Source of the DNA: Cyanoderma ruficeps
Lineage: Eukaryota > Chordata > Aves > Passeriformes > Timaliidae
Assembly (NCBI GenBank): GCA_008694505.1
Contig: VZDJ01000174.1
Coordinates: 10,880,286 to 10,944,285, forward strand
DNA: 64,000 nt
Direction of reading: 5' to 3'
Positions 61,672 through 64,000 of the stretch are shown piece by piece. Each line of letters begins with the position of its first letter. The first letter of the stretch is position 1. The notes below the pieces were generated by a model that was not told the origin of the DNA, made no database searches, and saw only the letters and a program-made list of their open reading frames with translations. The translations under genes were made by a program, and so were the position numbers.

Positions 61672-64000
61672 CTGCACAGGGGACAGGGAGGGAACGTGGA
61701 TGAGAGCTGAGGGCAGCTACCATTGCTCCCTGCACCTGGAATTTCTTCAGAGGATCAAAATACATGTGGGGACTCATTTCCTTACACAGAAGTGGGATTG
61801 AGAGATGGAAACTACTCCAACACTGCCCTGTTTATAAATGTCATCTTAGCATTGCTTCTTTGGGGAGCTCCCCCAAAACTCCTCTAAAGAAGTCAAGACC
61901 AGCTAAAAACCAACATGACAATTGCTTTGATGTTCCCAGTTTCTCTATAATACTTCTCCCAAAATTATCCTTGTAAGGAAAATAGAGGATATATATACAC
62001 ATTACAAAGTCACCTTCTATGCAGCCTTTCTAACTGTTCTTAACATGAACAGATGCTAAGAGAGGCAGAGATGTTGGCCTTTAGAGCTTGTTCTTTGATT
62101 CTCCACCATGGTGTCTGGGGAGGGGCCAGGGGGGGAAGTCAAGATTTTGGGAACTGTCAGCTTCCTCACAAATTTCTTTGTAGTAGTTCTGTCAAGGCAA
62201 AAATTTAAATTCTGAACTTTCCAGCAGTCAGTACTCTTGCACTGGCTCCTAAAATATAACATCAAAGGCACAGAGATCATAACTTGCCCTGAAAGTGATG
62301 TCTTTGCTATGAGCAAGAGTCTGATTTGTACAATTTCTTACCCTTTACTAAGTCAACACTGCAACAGCAATGCCAGGGGAAAGCAGAACGTACTGTCCAC
62401 AAGTAACTATGTGAAAACAAAATTCTCCAGCTTGTCTTGTTGCTAAGACTGATTCTTTGGTTGCTATGAGAAATGTGGCTCTTTTCAAAGTGATTCATAT
62501 ATGGTTAGATAGGAAGTTTTGTGGATAAGAGCCATCAAGGTATTTTCAAATGAATCTCCAGAGCAGAGACAAGTGGGAAAGGGATTTTAATGATCCTTGG
62601 TAGTGCGTAGGAGAAATGCCTCACCTTGGTAATTGGGTGAAAAACAGGATTCTAATCCAGAGGTTATTGTACATAGTGTTGTGTATATTCCTGAGCCTTT
62701 GCTAATACTGAATAAGTTATGTTACTGACTTCTCAGGATCCACGTTACAATGCCAAGGCAAAGAAATAGCTTGGGGTGATATTACAGCTTTACTACCTGT
62801 GCTACACTTGGAGGTCAGTTTCTGTGAGAACTCAAATAAATAAGGAAAACCGGTGCCAATTCACTTTGAAGGCTAACAGCATTTTACAAACAAGGATTTC
62901 TCCTTGTGCCAGAAAGGCAAAGCAGGAAAGGAAAGTGAAATAATGTTCTTGGAAGCTGTGGCTCTGGGTGTCACAGGGGAGTTGGTGCTTTCACAGTGTA
63001 AAAAACCCAACCAACCCTATATTGTTCCCTGGAGGAACAAAAGAAATTTGTCAAAGGGTAACTCCAGCTCATTTATACTGTCCCTGCAGAAGGGTGTGAT
63101 AAAGGACACCTGCAATATTGCTCTGGAAAACTCTTGGAGGGTCCCTGGGAAGGAGGCCCAGCCCATCCATCACCAGCATCAACCCTCTTGCCAAGGATTC
63201 CTGGGATTTGGATTGTACATTATAGACCTAGAAAGGTTTTGGCAGGTTAGACAACAGCAGGAATATTCTGGGAATTCTCCATGCCTTATGGAATGCCAGG
63301 CAGTAGGGAACCCACCAGTGAACTGCTCCCAAGGACAGCAGAGTAGAGCAGTTAAATCATTTCCAGAATTCCTTTAGCCACACTTCCCAACAGTCTTTTG
63401 AAAAGGCCTGTGAAAGACAAGATTTTTCAAATGCAACTTTTTAAACTCCTCCCAAAGTTTTTCATGAAAAGAAGCTGTACGGTCTGAGTCCATGAAATGG
63501 GGATCCCCAGACTGCTCACAGTCACCACATGCATTTCTAAATTCTGGGTTGCTGTGGGAATCAGAACAGAATCTCAGTTTGGGAGGTACAGTTTCAGAGG
63601 AAGAGTAATAAACTGGAGGTGACAGACTCAAGCTCACACTGCCTGTCACAAGCACCTGTGTAGCTTTAACTCATGTGGATCCCAGGGCTCCTTGGGTCAG
63701 TCCATAAGCAAACCCTCTTTGCACAGTGCAGACACACTCTGGTTTGAGCCCAGAGAAACCATTGCTTGATCTAACTTAACTTCCCATTCCATCTGTCCGT
63801 AACAACTGCTGCTGGAGCATTCCCTCTACCTCCCTCATGCTGGGAGATGTACTCTGCTCTTTCCTATTTTTTATAATTGCTTTCAAATGCTTACTGGCCA
63901 TTTTTTAACCCATCATCTTAAGTTTCATTTTCACTTTGCTGCAATTCCCTCTTTTTCAAGGCTTCCTTGCTAAGTTCTCTCAATCCTCTTGGTCACTTTA
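61672..64000 (-). other. RSPH14: RSPH14 intron upstream of the visible exons
   Basis: It should be intronic because the N-terminal exons of RSPH14 are missing from the window and none could be recognised in this stretch on the minus strand. Short open frames here (for example 63374-63655 minus, 62904-63377 plus) match no family I know. Confidence 0.6.

Noticed and set aside
63374..63655. 93-codon minus-strand frame as an upstream RSPH14 exon
   Set aside because: Its sequence does not align with the ARM-repeat N-terminal part of RSPH14 and has no matching splice phases.

Overview
The window looks like bird nuclear DNA. Protein-coding exons are separated by GT-AG introns, single-copy spacer is moderately AT-rich, and several CR1-type LINE fragments are present. 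The proteins encoded are close to human ones but not identical. I cannot name the species from the sequence alone.

Layout. (1) Positions 1-1690 carry the last coding exon and 3'UTR of YWHAH (14-3-3 eta), plus strand. (2) About 1.7-27.4 kb is intergenic. I found no further recognisable gene there, but it holds a tandem array resembling RFX X-box plus CRE composite sites (9.6-9.7 kb), a C-rich low-complexity tract (13.95 kb), two CR1 fragments (15.1 and 18.4 kb) and an isolated CpG-rich segment (21.6-22.1 kb). (3) 27.4-54.5 kb is a complete SLC5A1 (SGLT1, sodium/glucose cotransporter 1) gene, plus strand. It has a probable TATA/HNF1-like promoter and 15 coding exons that join in phase to a 647-residue protein, followed by a long 3'UTR. 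Three GC-rich minisatellites sit in introns 1, 2 and 11. (4) About 54.5-58.8 kb is a convergent intergenic spacer. (5) 58.8-61.7 kb carries the last three coding exons of RSPH14 (radial spoke head 14 homologue, formerly RTDR1) on the minus strand. The rest of that gene lies upstream, beyond the right edge.

The three genes do not form a functional pathway: a phosphoprotein adaptor, an epithelial sugar transporter and a ciliary axoneme protein. YWHAH and SLC5A1 are also neighbours in the same orientation in human 22q12.3, so that linkage is conserved. RSPH14 lies several megabases away in human 22q11.2, so its place next to SLC5A1 marks a rearrangement between the lineages.

Exon boundaries were set by reading splice junctions and checking that the phases of consecutive exons agree. 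I saw no CRISPR, operon or other prokaryotic system, no tRNA or rRNA gene, and no intact transposable element. I do not think the window holds a new biological system. The least explained signals are the X-box/CRE-like array and the 21.6-kb CpG-rich segment.
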